Notes: generated by a model not told the origin, from the sequence alone. A stretch of DNA of 11,967 bases from Bacillota bacterium (GCA_023399455.1 JAEWPN010000199.1:1-11967); one strand, 5' to 3'. Counted from the stretch's first letter, positions 1 through 6,294 are shown. Program-made: numbers and translations.

Positions 1-109
1 CTTTCATTATATCTTCTGCATTTTTCAAAACTTTGAGAGTATGCTCTATGCCAAAAGGAATTTCTTTGAATACTTCTTTCATCTCTATAATAATTTTTTC
101 TTTAAACAT
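1..109 (-). CDS. HD-domain-like protein, N-terminal fragment cut by window edge
   Basis: The reverse strand has an ATG at 109-107 preceded by a strong GGAGGT ribosome binding site (115-120). It then reads 36 codons without a stop to the window edge. The peptide starts MFKEKIIIEMKEVF and continues IPFGIEHTLKVLKNAEDIMK. The 'GIEHTLKVLKNAEDI' pattern resembles the first His of an HD metal-dependent phosphohydrolase, where H..R/K..V...A.. leads into the HD pair; this is from memory of the family. Too little is present to see the HD doublet, so the assignment is tentative. It is the next gene downstream of the DUF3626 gene on the same strand, 173 bp away. Confidence 0.55.
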   Translation of the reverse strand, partial: MFKEKIIIEMKEVFKEIPFGIEHTLKVLKNAEDIMK

Positions 110-149
110 AAATTACCTCCATTTATATCTTATAGGTGTTTTAGTTCTA

Positions 150-178
150 TCTATACACTTTTTTGTTCGCCGATACAA
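150..178 (-). promoter_or_regulatory. Candidate sigma-A promoter for the HD-like gene
   Basis: On the reverse strand TTGTAT (178-173) is followed after exactly 17 bp by TATAGA (155-150), about 40 bp upstream of the start codon at 109. Each box has two mismatches to consensus. Position and spacing fit, but the match alone is weak. Confidence 0.3.
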
Positions 179-282
179 TCAGCATCATGGGACGGCGCAT
201 TTCATCCTGCATCGCTGGAATATTCATCATGTTTTCCTGCGGTTGTAGAACCACAATCTGATTTATTATAAAACCATTTATA

Positions 283-1323
283 TCAACCAAAATATCCAAT
301 TGTATGCCAAAGTTGCTTTATGTATTGGAAAACCTCTGATTGACTTCCAATATCATTCCATTTTTCCGGGTTAAGTTCACTATCTTGAGATGCTTTCCCC
401 AGAAGGGCAGCGTTCATAACGCCTTGATTATTACCCCAAATAGTATCAATCTTCTTGGCTAATAGCGGAATCATTGGACCGCGAAATAGATCGCCTATTT
501 CTTCAAGCTTAATCTGTCTCTTTGGAATCCATTTAAGTTTTATCCCATACCTATGACACAACTCATTAGCTTTTTCTTCAAATGTTGTTTCCTGATAAGA
601 TTCATCCATATAAAAGCTATCTACATCATCTAAAAGATGAACATCTCCATGAATGTGCGTTTCAATGCAATAATCAAGATTTCTTCCTATGACTTTAACA
701 TCTCTTTTATTTAATAAAATCGCTAATGCTTCTTGTTCTGATGAAACTACTTGATTTAGGAGTTTTCCATTGTTTTGTACATTTCTAAGTAAATCTGCCA
801 AAACACAAACAAAAGTGTCATTTGTGCATAAAGTTGTTGGATTAGTCGAACTGTCTCCATATGAAAAAGTACATCTATCAATTATTTCTTTTTTCAAAAC
901 AAGGTAACATGAACCAAAACGAACAGAAGCTCCATCAATATATTTAAAAATATTCAAGGCGCCATATTTAGGGCGATCAAACGAATTATTCGGATATGCG
1001 CTGTGAAATAGGCACTGTTCCCACATAAAGCGGTCGCCGCCAACAAAAGCTGTTTTACCACCATTAGTAGTACCGGTACGAAATTGTCCATGATACCGCC
1101 CTTGCTCCAACAAATTCTCTATGACTGTTTTATTATTGTTTGATAATCTATCCGGATGAAAGTTTATGGTAATAGGACTTTGCATTACTTGATTAATCAG
1201 TTTTTCAACATCAACACTAAACTGATTACAAATTTGCTCCAAATAAACCCTATCTTCTTTAATTTTACCTTTAGCATTTTCCCTTACCTTTTCAATAGCA
1301 AGTTTTTGATAATCTTTCAGCAT
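283..1323 (-). CDS. DUF3626 family protein
   Basis: A 346-aa protein. I chose the ATG at 1323 because GGAGGAGG (1331-1338) lies 7 nt upstream; a TTG two codons earlier would sit on top of that site. The sequence has the pattern I associate with DUF3626: INFHPDR (res. 53-59), QFRTGTTNGG (80-89), GGDRFMWEQ (95-103), RPKYGALN (117-124), RFGSCYLVL (135-143), CTFSYGDSS (151-159) and YCIETHIHGDVHLLDDVD (218-235). The family spans most of the length, so the gene looks intact. The function is not established to my knowledge. No signal peptide or membrane segment is visible, so it is probably cytoplasmic. It sits downstream of the TetR-GNAT pair on the same strand, but a 232-bp gap holding a recombinase relic separates them. 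I see no good promoter of its own. Confidence 0.75.
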   Translation of the reverse strand: MLKDYQKLAIEKVRENAKGKIKEDRVYLEQICNQFSVDVEKLINQVMQSPITINFHPDRLSNNNKTVIENLLEQGRYHGQFRTGTTNGGKTAFVGGDRFMWEQCLFHSAYPNNSFDRPKYGALNIFKYIDGASVRFGSCYLVLKKEIIDRCTFSYGDSSTNPTTLCTNDTFVCVLADLLRNVQNNGKLLNQVVSSEQEALAILLNKRDVKVIGRNLDYCIETHIHGDVHLLDDVDSFYMDESYQETTFEEKANELCHRYGIKLKWIPKRQIKLEEIGDLFRGPMIPLLAKKIDTIWGNNQGVMNAALLGKASQDSELNPEKWNDIGSQSEVFQYIKQLWHTIGYFG

Positions 1324-1339
1324 TAACAACCCTCCTCCG

Positions 1340-1368
1340 CATGACAGTGGGGACGTGCCTATTTTGAG
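1340..1368. other. Possible insertion-sequence end remnant
   Basis: The plus strand reads GCATGACAGTGGGGACGTGCC followed by a T-rich stretch. GTGGGGACG-type sequences recur at the ends of some clostridial insertion sequences, as far as I remember. No partner end is visible in this window, so this is only a hint of past insertion just upstream of the DUF3626 ribosome binding site. Confidence 0.15.
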
Positions 1369-1454
1369 TATATGCCCTTGCTATAAACCCCTCTGCGATA
1401 TTCCTGTAACTCATTCTAGTGGAATTTTCCGTTTCCTGTTATTCCTGCAATTAA

Positions 1455-1550
1455 GACTATTACTTTCACAATAATTTGCCTTACCAACTACCCATCATAT
1501 TCCTACAACTCACATGACTGTTCACTCAAGAAATCTGTTCCTCTGTATGA
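1455..1550 (-). pseudogene. Decayed 3' tail of a serine recombinase gene
   Basis: The reverse strand from 1538 to 1455 aligns without gaps to the tail of the recombinase at 2872-4449. I count 59 matches in 84 positions (about 70%) by hand. In the recombinase frame it reads TDFLSEQSCEL, stop, EYDG, stop, LVRQIIVKVIV, against TDFLNEQSHELEEYDEQIVRRLIEKVTV in the larger gene. Two TAG codons (in place of GAG and CAG) make it non-coding. Weaker similarity extends to about 1550, next to the GNAT stop codon. It is therefore a relic of a second, related recombinase, and the TetR-GNAT operon lies between the two tails. Confidence 0.7.
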
Positions 1551-1555
1551 TTTTT

Positions 1556-2104
1556 TTACTTTTCTCTCATTTGTTCTATATATGCACTTTGTAAAATTGC
1601 CATATGAATGATATCATGCCATACTCCATCGCGGAAAATAGCTTCGCGTGCTCTTCCTTCTTGCTGAAAGCCTAGTTTCTCATATAATTTTATTGCCCCT
1701 CCATTAAAAGAAAAAACTCTCAGCGATATTCTGTGTAAATTCATCTCCAGAAATCCGAAATCAAGAAGTAATTTCATTGCCTCTAATCCATACCCTTTCC
1801 CCCAGACTTCTTTTTCTCCAATATCAATAATGCATTCTGCATTACGATTTTTATGATCAATATTTATTAACGAAGTAATTCCAATTGGCTTTTTAGATTG
1901 TTTCTCAAGTATAATGTAGCATTTTGAAGAGCAGGATCCTAAGATTATTTGATTAACAAATTCTTCTGTTTCTTCAATACGGTAAACATCTAACAACGGA
2001 GCAGTAGTTTGCATAACATCTATATCATTTCTCCATTTATGATAAATCTCTGTATCTTGGGCAGTCATTTTTCGTAAAATGATTCTCTTAGTTTGAAATA
2101 ACAT
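1556..2104 (-). CDS. GNAT family N-acetyltransferase (RimJ/RimL-like)
   Basis: A 182-aa protein with the usual length and layout of the RimJ/RimL/SpeG-like GNAT group. The N-terminus LFQTKRIILRKMTAQD (res. 2-17) is the typical first beta strand. The acetyl-CoA pyrophosphate loop is WGKGYGLEAM (101-110), a Q/R-x-x-G-x-G/A variant. The C-terminal part has NGGAIKLYEKLGFQQEGR (134-151), with the usual N-x-x-A-x-x-x-Y-x-K-x-G-F block. It should transfer an acetyl group to an amine on a protein, small metabolite or drug; the substrate cannot be read from sequence. The ATG at 2104 has AGGAG 7 nt upstream. It starts 17 bp after the TetR stop codon, so the two genes form one operon and the acetyltransferase is the likely regulated cargo. 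Confidence 0.88.
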   Translation of the reverse strand: MLFQTKRIILRKMTAQDTEIYHKWRNDIDVMQTTAPLLDVYRIEETEEFVNQIILGSCSSKCYIILEKQSKKPIGITSLINIDHKNRNAECIIDIGEKEVWGKGYGLEAMKLLLDFGFLEMNLHRISLRVFSFNGGAIKLYEKLGFQQEGRAREAIFRDGVWHDIIHMAILQSAYIEQMREK

Positions 2105-2121
2105 AAAAACACTCCTTCATA

Positions 2122-2739
2122 TTATTTAATTGGCCTAAGCATATTTTCTAATGTAAAAATTAAAATATCAATTTGATCATTTACCCTTGTCAACTCCAAA
2201 CTTAAATTAAATGTATCTATCATTAATCCATCAAAAAATGAAACCATATATAGAGCTATCAATTCTGATGACTTGCAAGGATGGAATTGCTTTTTCTTAA
2301 TTCCTTTATCTATAAAATCCCTGATTGCGGTTATCAACTTCTTATATCTCTCTGTAATATAAGAGCTACTTGACTTGTTAGATTCTCGGTGTTTTATTAA
2401 AAAGAACTCACTTTTACAGAGTAAAAATTCATTGTTAGACGATATAATATGTTGTTGAAATCTGATCCAATCTACGAGTTGCTTCCAAGAAGAAGTGTAG
2501 TCATCATCAATATTAATAAAAGTAATATCTTTTTCATCGTCTAACTTAAGAAGTTCCTCAAATACATGCTCAATATTATTGAAGTACGAATACAAAGCGC
2601 CTCTTGAAATACCCGCCTCAACAATAATGTCCTGCATGGTCGCTTGAATATAACCTTTTTTTATAAATACCCTCTTGGCAGCTTCAAGTATTTTTTGTTT
2701 TTTATTTATCTTATAATTATCGTTTACCCTAGGAGACAT
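2122..2739 (-). CDS. TetR/AcrR family transcriptional regulator (YfiR-like)
   Basis: A 205-aa one-component repressor. Start chosen at the ATG at 2739 because GGAGG lies 8 nt upstream; an upstream extension would run through the promoter and operator. The N-terminal DNA-binding domain covers about res. 14-60: KKQKILEAAKRVFIKKGY, then a helix-turn-helix in MQDIIVEAGISRGALYSYF (35-53), which matches the TetR signature closely. The opening MSPRVNDNYK resembles the Bacillus YfiR subgroup. The remaining ~140 residues form the helical ligand and dimer domain, too variable to predict the inducer. Directly upstream lies a consensus promoter with a perfect palindrome over the expected transcription start, so it very probably represses itself and the downstream acetyltransferase until an inducer binds. 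Confidence 0.9.
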   Translation of the reverse strand: MSPRVNDNYKINKKQKILEAAKRVFIKKGYIQATMQDIIVEAGISRGALYSYFNNIEHVFEELLKLDDEKDITFINIDDDYTSSWKQLVDWIRFQQHIISSNNEFLLCKSEFFLIKHRESNKSSSSYITERYKKLITAIRDFIDKGIKKKQFHPCKSSELIALYMVSFFDGLMIDTFNLSLELTRVNDQIDILIFTLENMLRPIK

Positions 2740-2769
2740 GATAGTTTCCTCCAAAATTTCTTTATAACC

Positions 2770-2793
2770 AAAAACGACATTAATGTCGTTTTT
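2770..2793. promoter_or_regulatory. 24-bp perfect palindrome, probable TetR operator
   Basis: The half-site AAAAACGACATT (2770-2781) is followed at once by its exact reverse complement AATGTCGTTTTT (2782-2793). It begins one base beyond the -10 box and covers the expected +1 of the tetR transcript. This size, symmetry and position are what a dimeric TetR-family repressor acting by autorepression would use. Binding by the adjacent TetR is inferred. Confidence 0.8.
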
Positions 2794-2794
2794 A

Positions 2795-2823
2795 ATTATA
2801 AACAACATTTACGCCTATGTCAA
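2795..2823 (-). promoter_or_regulatory. Consensus sigma-A promoter of the tetR-GNAT operon
   Basis: On the reverse strand TTGACA (2823-2818) and TATAAT (2800-2795) are separated by exactly 17 bp. Both hexamers match the consensus at every position. The expected transcription start is near 2788, inside the palindromic operator, leaving a leader of about 50 nt to the tetR start codon. A promoter this strong would need a repressor to be off, which fits the adjacent operator. Confidence 0.88.
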
Positions 2824-2871
2824 TATAATATTTTTGTTGTTCAGAGACTAGTAAAACAATTCACTTGCAAA

Positions 2872-4449
2872 TTATTCTTTAACTTTTATATAAGTTTCAA
2901 CACCTGATTTGAATTCAACGGTGAGTTTATCATCAAATACCGTAACTTTTTCAATAAGCCTTCTAACAATCTGCTCATCATATTCCTCCAGCTCATGGGA
3001 CTGCTCATTTAAGAAGTCTGTCATCTCATTGATTCGTTGCCTTTTTCCTTCTCGCTCTGCATTCTCTACAAGTGCATTTTGCTTTAATTCCCGAAGTCGA
3101 TGAATTTCATCAGCAACATCTTCATAGTCATTCTTTGATTATGCTTGTATAAGGAGCTGTTGTTGTAACTCTTCCAATTTTCTATCAATATCATCGGTGG
3201 TATTATCATTTTCTTCATTAAGGACGGTAGCTATGTTTTTCTGTAACATTGAGAGGAAGGGCTCTTTGTTATCCAAAAGTTCGTTAATAGCCTTAACCAC
3301 TGCTGCCTGTAATGTTTCCTCGTTTATGGTAGGGGCCGTACATTCAGAGCCTTTTTCCTCTAAACGACTGACACATCTCCAAACAATAGACTTGTAACCT
3401 CGGTTATTCCAATGTACTCGTCGGTAAATATTACCGCATTGTCCGCAGTAAACAATACTTGATAAGGCATACTTACTACTATAAACTCGCTTTTTACCAC
3501 CCTTGCCGCCGCGAAGATTGGCTCTTCGAACCATCTCTTCTTGAACCTGCATAAAAAGTTCACGTGGAATGATAGGCTCATGGCTGTTTTCTACGTAATA
3601 CTGGGGAACAATGCCATTATTCTTTACTCGCTTTTTAGAAAGGAAATCAACTGTATATGTTTTTTGTAGAAGGGCATCACCAATATACTTTTCATTCTGT
3701 AGTATCTTTTTTAGTGTATCAGGTCTCCATTTTGCTTTGCCTGCCGCTGTGAGAATGCCGTCCGCTTCTAGTCCTCTGGCTATCTGTAAAAGACTGGCTC
3801 CTTCAAGGTATTCTCTGTAAATCCGTTTAACAACTTTAGCACCCTCTGGATCAATCACTAATTGCTTGTTTTCATCCTTGGTGTAACCAAGGAAACGCTT
3901 GTGGTTGACCTGAACTTCACCTTGCTGGTATCGATACTGAATACCCAGCTTAACGTTCTGGCTTAAGGATTGGCTTTCTTGCTGGGCAAGGGATGCCATG
4001 ATAGTCAGTAATATTTCACCCTTAGAATCCATGGTGTTGATACTCTCTTTCTCGAAGAACACAGCAATGTTTTTATCCTTTAACTGCCGGATGTATTTAA
4101 GACAATCCAACGTATTTCTAGCAAATCGGCTGATGGATTTTGTGATGATCATATCAATATTTCCTGCCATACATTCTTCAATCATGCGGTTAAATTCATC
4201 ACGCTTTTTCGTACTGGTACCGGTGATACCGTCATCCGCAAAAATACCTGCCAATTCCCATCCCTTGTTCCTCTTAATATAGTTTGTATAATGCTCAATC
4301 TGAATTTCGTAACTTGAGGCCTGCTCCTCACTATCCGTTGAAACTCGGCAGTATGCCGCTACTCGTATTTTGGGTTTACTCTCACTATTTTTATTATTTC
4401 CGATTCGTTTAATTGCTGGAATTACTGTTACATTCCTGCTAACTGCCAC
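2872..4449 (-). pseudogene. Large serine recombinase, interrupted by an in-frame TAA
   Basis: This is a transposon-type large serine recombinase (resolvase/invertase catalytic domain plus recombinase and zinc-ribbon domains) that cuts and rejoins DNA through a phosphoserine link. It opens with GTG at 4449; GAGGTG lies about 6 nt upstream, and the stop of the upstream recombinase stub is 3 nt before it. Visible motifs are [10 protein letters not shown] with the catalytic Ser at res. 37, the partner Arg pair in [11 protein letters not shown] (108, 111), the recombinase domain about 180-310, and zinc-ribbon Cys 335, 338, 359 and 370. A TAA at 3141-3139 ends the first open frame at 436 aa. The same frame then reads on for 88 more sense codons, SKNDYEDVADEIHRLREL through the family's usual tail VRRLIEKVTVFDDKLTVEF, to a TAA at 2872. 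Full length would be about 525 residues. The catalytic and zinc parts are intact, but the coiled-coil C-terminus is lost without readthrough. Activity is therefore doubtful. Confidence 0.85.
3139..3141 (-). other. In-frame nonsense codon in the recombinase gene
   Basis: The reverse-strand frame reads ...CTCCTTATACAAGCA, TAA, TCAAAGAATGACTAT... with no shift of frame on either side. A single substitution from a sense codon such as CAA, AAA or GAA would explain it. The downstream segment is well-preserved family sequence, so the mutation looks recent. Confidence 0.8.
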
Positions 4450-4452
4450 TGG

Positions 4453-4713
4453 TTACACCTCACTTTCTATCAAACTGTAAGCATATTCTGCCTGCTTATA
4501 TGGATCGTCATATTTTTGTACCAGAGGTTTTGCTTTGAACTTTACAGGATAATCCGTTTTCGGTACATCTTTAGGCTCCCATATCCTTCCGAGTTTTTCT
4601 GCTCGCTTTTGTTTTTCTAACCTTGCTTTTTCAAATATCTCCTCATCAATAATTGAAGGATAGAATTCGTCTCCAAGGTATTGCTTGTTCTGTAGCATCC
4701 TACTTACTGTGGC
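4453..4713 (-). pseudogene. C-terminal stub of a second serine recombinase
   Basis: The recognisable sequence starts at ATVSRMLQNKQYLGDEFYPS and ends PYKQAEYAYSLIESEV, with stop TAA at 4455-4453. 'TVSRMLQNKxYLGD..YPxIID..F' is the end of the recombinase domain of the shorter recombinases that often precede a larger one in clostridial mobile elements. Everything upstream, including the catalytic domain, is missing. Before about 4713 the frame runs into the antisense of an unrelated plus-strand gene. The stub's stop lies 3 nt before the next recombinase's GTG, the normal tandem spacing, so the 5' part was lost by a deletion or rearrangement at about 4711. Confidence 0.7.
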
Positions 4714-4722
4714 ATAAAGAAA

Positions 4723-4875
4723 ATGGAGAAGTGTGGTTTCAAAGATTACCAGCCGCCATTCATGGGAGTGATTACGGATGAAAAATTTATGGAAGCCGCA
4801 AAACACTATTGGCCGGATGCCACAAATGACTTTATCGCAATCGTCAATTTGTATGAGAAATGGGAAGTGGAATAA
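4723..4875 (+). CDS. Small hypothetical protein, 50 aa, possibly 5'-truncated
   Basis: The plus strand encodes MEKCGFKDYQPPFMGVIT, then DEKFMEAAKHYWPDATNDF, then IAIVNLYEKWEVE, stop. I do not recognise a named family. The composition looks like a real small soluble protein, and similar short proteins are common in cargo of clostridial conjugative elements. There is no clear ribosome binding site before 4723, and the start lies about 10 bp from the recombinase-stub junction. The true N-terminus may have been lost there. The next small gene follows 47 bp downstream on the same strand. Confidence 0.45.
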   Translation: MEKCGFKDYQPPFMGVITDEKFMEAAKHYWPDATNDFIAIVNLYEKWEVE

Positions 4876-4922
4876 AAAAACGTGTGGTTGTCGGTCAACC
4901 CAAACCGTCAGAAAGGGAAATT

Positions 4923-5084
4923 ATGAGAGTAGTGAAAGTGGCTTTTTCCAACAGCGATACTATCATCACGAAAATAAACGGTACCGAAGAAGAAATCCGT
5001 AGCTACTATCAAATTGGAAAAATCTTCAACATCGGCTCCCGCGAAGATAATTTATGCAAGGTCGTAGATGTGGAATTTTTATAA
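4923..5084 (+). CDS. Small conserved-type hypothetical protein, 53 aa
   Basis: It encodes MRVVKVAFSNSDTIITKIN, then GTEEEIRSYYQIGKIFNIGS, then REDNLCKVVDVEFL, stop. The pattern 'xVxFSNxDxxxTxINGTEEEIxxYY.xGxxFNxG...VxxVxFL' is one I have seen in short proteins of Firmicutes mobile elements. It has no known function. An AAGGGA ribosome binding site lies about 5 nt upstream of the ATG. An earlier in-frame ATG at 4860 overlaps the previous gene and has no ribosome binding site, so I prefer 4923. It looks like a compact mixed alpha/beta soluble protein. Confidence 0.55.
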   Translation: MRVVKVAFSNSDTIITKINGTEEEIRSYYQIGKIFNIGSREDNLCKVVDVEFL

Positions 5085-5090
5085 GCCGAA

Positions 5091-5130
5091 ACGCTCCCCG
5101 GAGCGTCAGCCGTGGATTAGCCGCCCGGCT
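5091..5130 (+). repeat. Two consecutive GC-rich hairpins
   Basis: ACGCTCC-CC-GGAGCGT (5091-5106) is a perfect 7-bp stem. It is followed by AGCCG-CC-CGGCT (5119-5130), a 5-bp stem. They lie just after the stop codon of the 53-aa gene. No T-run follows, so they are not classical intrinsic terminators, but they could slow or end transcription before the next promoter. Confidence 0.4.
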
Positions 5131-5151
5131 CCGTTGATGGAAGGCTGAAAG

Positions 5152-5180
5152 TTGAAAAATTGTGCCAGTTATGATATGAT
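5152..5180 (+). promoter_or_regulatory. Sigma-A promoter of the 82-aa gene
   Basis: TTGAAA (5152-5157) and TATGAT (5175-5180) are separated by exactly 17 bp, with one or two mismatches per box. The expected start is near 5187, giving a leader of about 40 nt that contains a hairpin. Confidence 0.6.
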
Positions 5181-5194
5181 AAAGGCACTTGCAT

Positions 5195-5212
5195 CCCTTG
5201 ATGGTTCAAGGG
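5195..5212 (+). promoter_or_regulatory. 5'-leader hairpin next to the ribosome binding site
   Basis: CCCTTGA-TGGT-TCAAGGG forms a perfect 7-bp stem with a 4-nt loop. It lies between the promoter and the AAAGGAG ribosome binding site (5216-5222). It could protect the mRNA 5' end or modulate translation. No riboswitch class is recognisable. Confidence 0.4.
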
Positions 5213-5227
5213 CGAAAGGAGAAAGAT

Positions 5228-5476
5228 GTGAGAAGAGATGTATGGGAAAACTGCAAGAGGTTATTCGATAGTGAAGAGCAATGGGAAATCGCAAGCGAAA
5301 GTATAGATAAGGCTTATGAGGAGCGTTTTGGGAAGAGCGGAATTGAAGACATGGGAAGCGTCGAGGAATACGCAGGGTTTATCGAGACTGTGCTTCATAA
5401 CTCGGACGAAAGTGCCTTTCATGGCACGGACGAAGAAATTCGCGACGGATGGCATGATACAGGGATTTTCGAATAA
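5228..5476 (+). CDS. Hypothetical acidic protein, 82 aa
   Basis: The protein begins (M)RRDVWENCKRLFDSEEQWEI and ends EEIRDGWHDTGIFE. It is acidic, mostly helical in appearance, with no transmembrane segment or signal peptide. I recognise no domain. I chose the GTG at 5228 because AAAGGAG lies 6 nt upstream. In-frame alternatives are an ATG at 5201 and a TTG at 5189, but neither has a ribosome binding site and both lie in the leader hairpin region. The gene has its own promoter (5152-5180) and terminator (5490-5519), so it is a single-gene unit. Small acidic proteins in phage or mobile DNA are often anti-defence or regulatory factors, but nothing here shows that. Confidence 0.6.
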   Translation: MRRDVWENCKRLFDSEEQWEIASESIDKAYEERFGKSGIEDMGSVEEYAGFIETVLHNSDESAFHGTDEEIRDGWHDTGIFE

Positions 5477-5489
5477 ATAAAAGGCAATT

Positions 5490-5519
5490 ACGGGGTGTTT
5501 TATACGCCCTGTTTTTGTT
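5490..5519 (+). terminator. Intrinsic terminator of the 82-aa gene
   Basis: ACGGGGTGT (5490-5498), loop TTTAT, ACGCCCTGT (5504-5512) form a 9-bp stem with two G-U pairs. A T-tract follows directly (TTTTTGTTG). It lies 13 bp after the stop codon and separates this gene from the AP2 gene. Confidence 0.65.
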
Positions 5520-5535
5520 GCGTTTAGGAGGAAGT

Positions 5536-6294
5536 ATGCAGAAAATTAGAGATTTAACGGGACAGCGCTTCGGGCGACTGGTAGCTAAGTACCCAACGGA
5601 CAAGAGGCTCTGCTCATCTGTGGTATGGCATTGTGAATGCGATTGCGGGGAAAGTTGCGACGTGGCTACTGTGAATCTGCGGAATGGCTCCACCAAAAGT
5701 TGCGGGTGCCTACAAAGAGAAGCTGCTAAAAAGCAAATTGGAAAAAACAGAAATCCTAAATACAAAGATATTGCCGGGCAGGTTTTCGGGGAACTCACCG
5801 CACTGTATCCGGTTTTAGATGCGAAGCGTGGTAATCGCATGCCTATGGTCTGGCACTGCAAGTGCAGTTGCGGAAAAGAAGTTGATGTTTCGCGCCAGTG
5901 TCTTATACAGGGGAACACGGTATCGTGTGGTCATGTGCGTATTCAAAATACAAGGGATTTGACGGTTGCCGGCACTGCGCCGTGTCGCCTTCCGGCGTCC
6001 CTTAGCTCGTCCAATACCTCAGGACATACTGGCGTCTACTTTGATAAGAGGTCTCAAAGGTGGATTGCGGAAATCATGTTTAAGCGCAAGAAGTATTATC
6101 TTGGGGGATATAAGGAGCTTAATGACGCCGCGATGGCGCGGAAACGGGCAGAAGACAATATCTATGACTCCTTTCTGGAGTGGTACGCAGAAACATATCC
6201 CGAACGTTGGAAAAGGTTGCAAAAGCGACGCGCAGAAAAAGCAAAGGTTCAGGTGTCAAAGGAAGTAAACGATTCCGCGCCAAAACCTCACTGA
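5536..6294 (+). CDS. AP2-domain protein with duplicated Cys-rich modules
   Basis: A 252-aa protein starting at the ATG at 5536, with AGGAGG 4 nt upstream. It has two tandem N-terminal modules. Module 1 (about res. 6-60) has DLTGQRFGRL, then WHCECDCG with Cys 33, 35, 37, then SCGC (56, 58). Module 2 (about 78-133) has DIAGQVFGEL, then WHCKCSCG with Cys 108, 110, 112, then SCGH. These look like small metal-binding folds. The C-terminal part, NTSGHTGVYFDKRSQRWIAE with YYLGGY and AAMARKRAED (about 160-206), is a classical AP2/ERF-type DNA-binding domain. A basic tail follows. Such proteins occur in phages and integrative elements, often as homing-endonuclease relatives; no HNH nuclease motif is visible here. 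It is probably a DNA-binding protein of the element. It follows a terminator, so how it is transcribed is unclear. It is the last gene before the unusual repeat region at 6340-6680. Confidence 0.82.
   Translation: MQKIRDLTGQRFGRLVAKYPTDKRLCSSVVWHCECDCGESCDVATVNLRNGSTKSCGCLQREAAKKQIGKNRNPKYKDIAGQVFGELTALYPVLDAKRGNRMPMVWHCKCSCGKEVDVSRQCLIQGNTVSCGHVRIQNTRDLTVAGTAPCRLPASLSSSNTSGHTGVYFDKRSQRWIAEIMFKRKKYYLGGYKELNDAAMARKRAEDNIYDSFLEWYAETYPERWKRLQKRRAEKAKVQVSKEVNDSAPKPH

Noticed and set aside
147..230. 27-codon minus-strand open frame (MMNIPAMQDEMRRPMM then LIVSANKKVYR) between the DUF3626 and HD-like genes
   Set aside because: It has a weak AGGA upstream and is locally GC-richer than its surroundings, so it may be a relic. 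It is too short and Met-rich to call, and its end overlaps the candidate promoter of the HD-like gene.
2740..2808. Upstream extension of the TetR protein (MLFIIKNDINVV)
   Set aside because: It would translate the promoter and operator. The ATG at 2739 has GGAGG at ideal spacing and gives the family's usual N-terminus.
2909..3103. Plus-strand open frame rich in Ser opposite the recombinase tail
   Set aside because: It is the antisense of the in-frame recombinase C-terminus, which is clearly family sequence.
5379..5918. 179-codon open frame on the minus strand opposite the 82-aa gene and the AP2 gene
   Set aside because: It runs antisense through a terminator and a well-supported AP2 gene, has low-complexity Pro/Ser/Arg composition and lacks a ribosome binding site.
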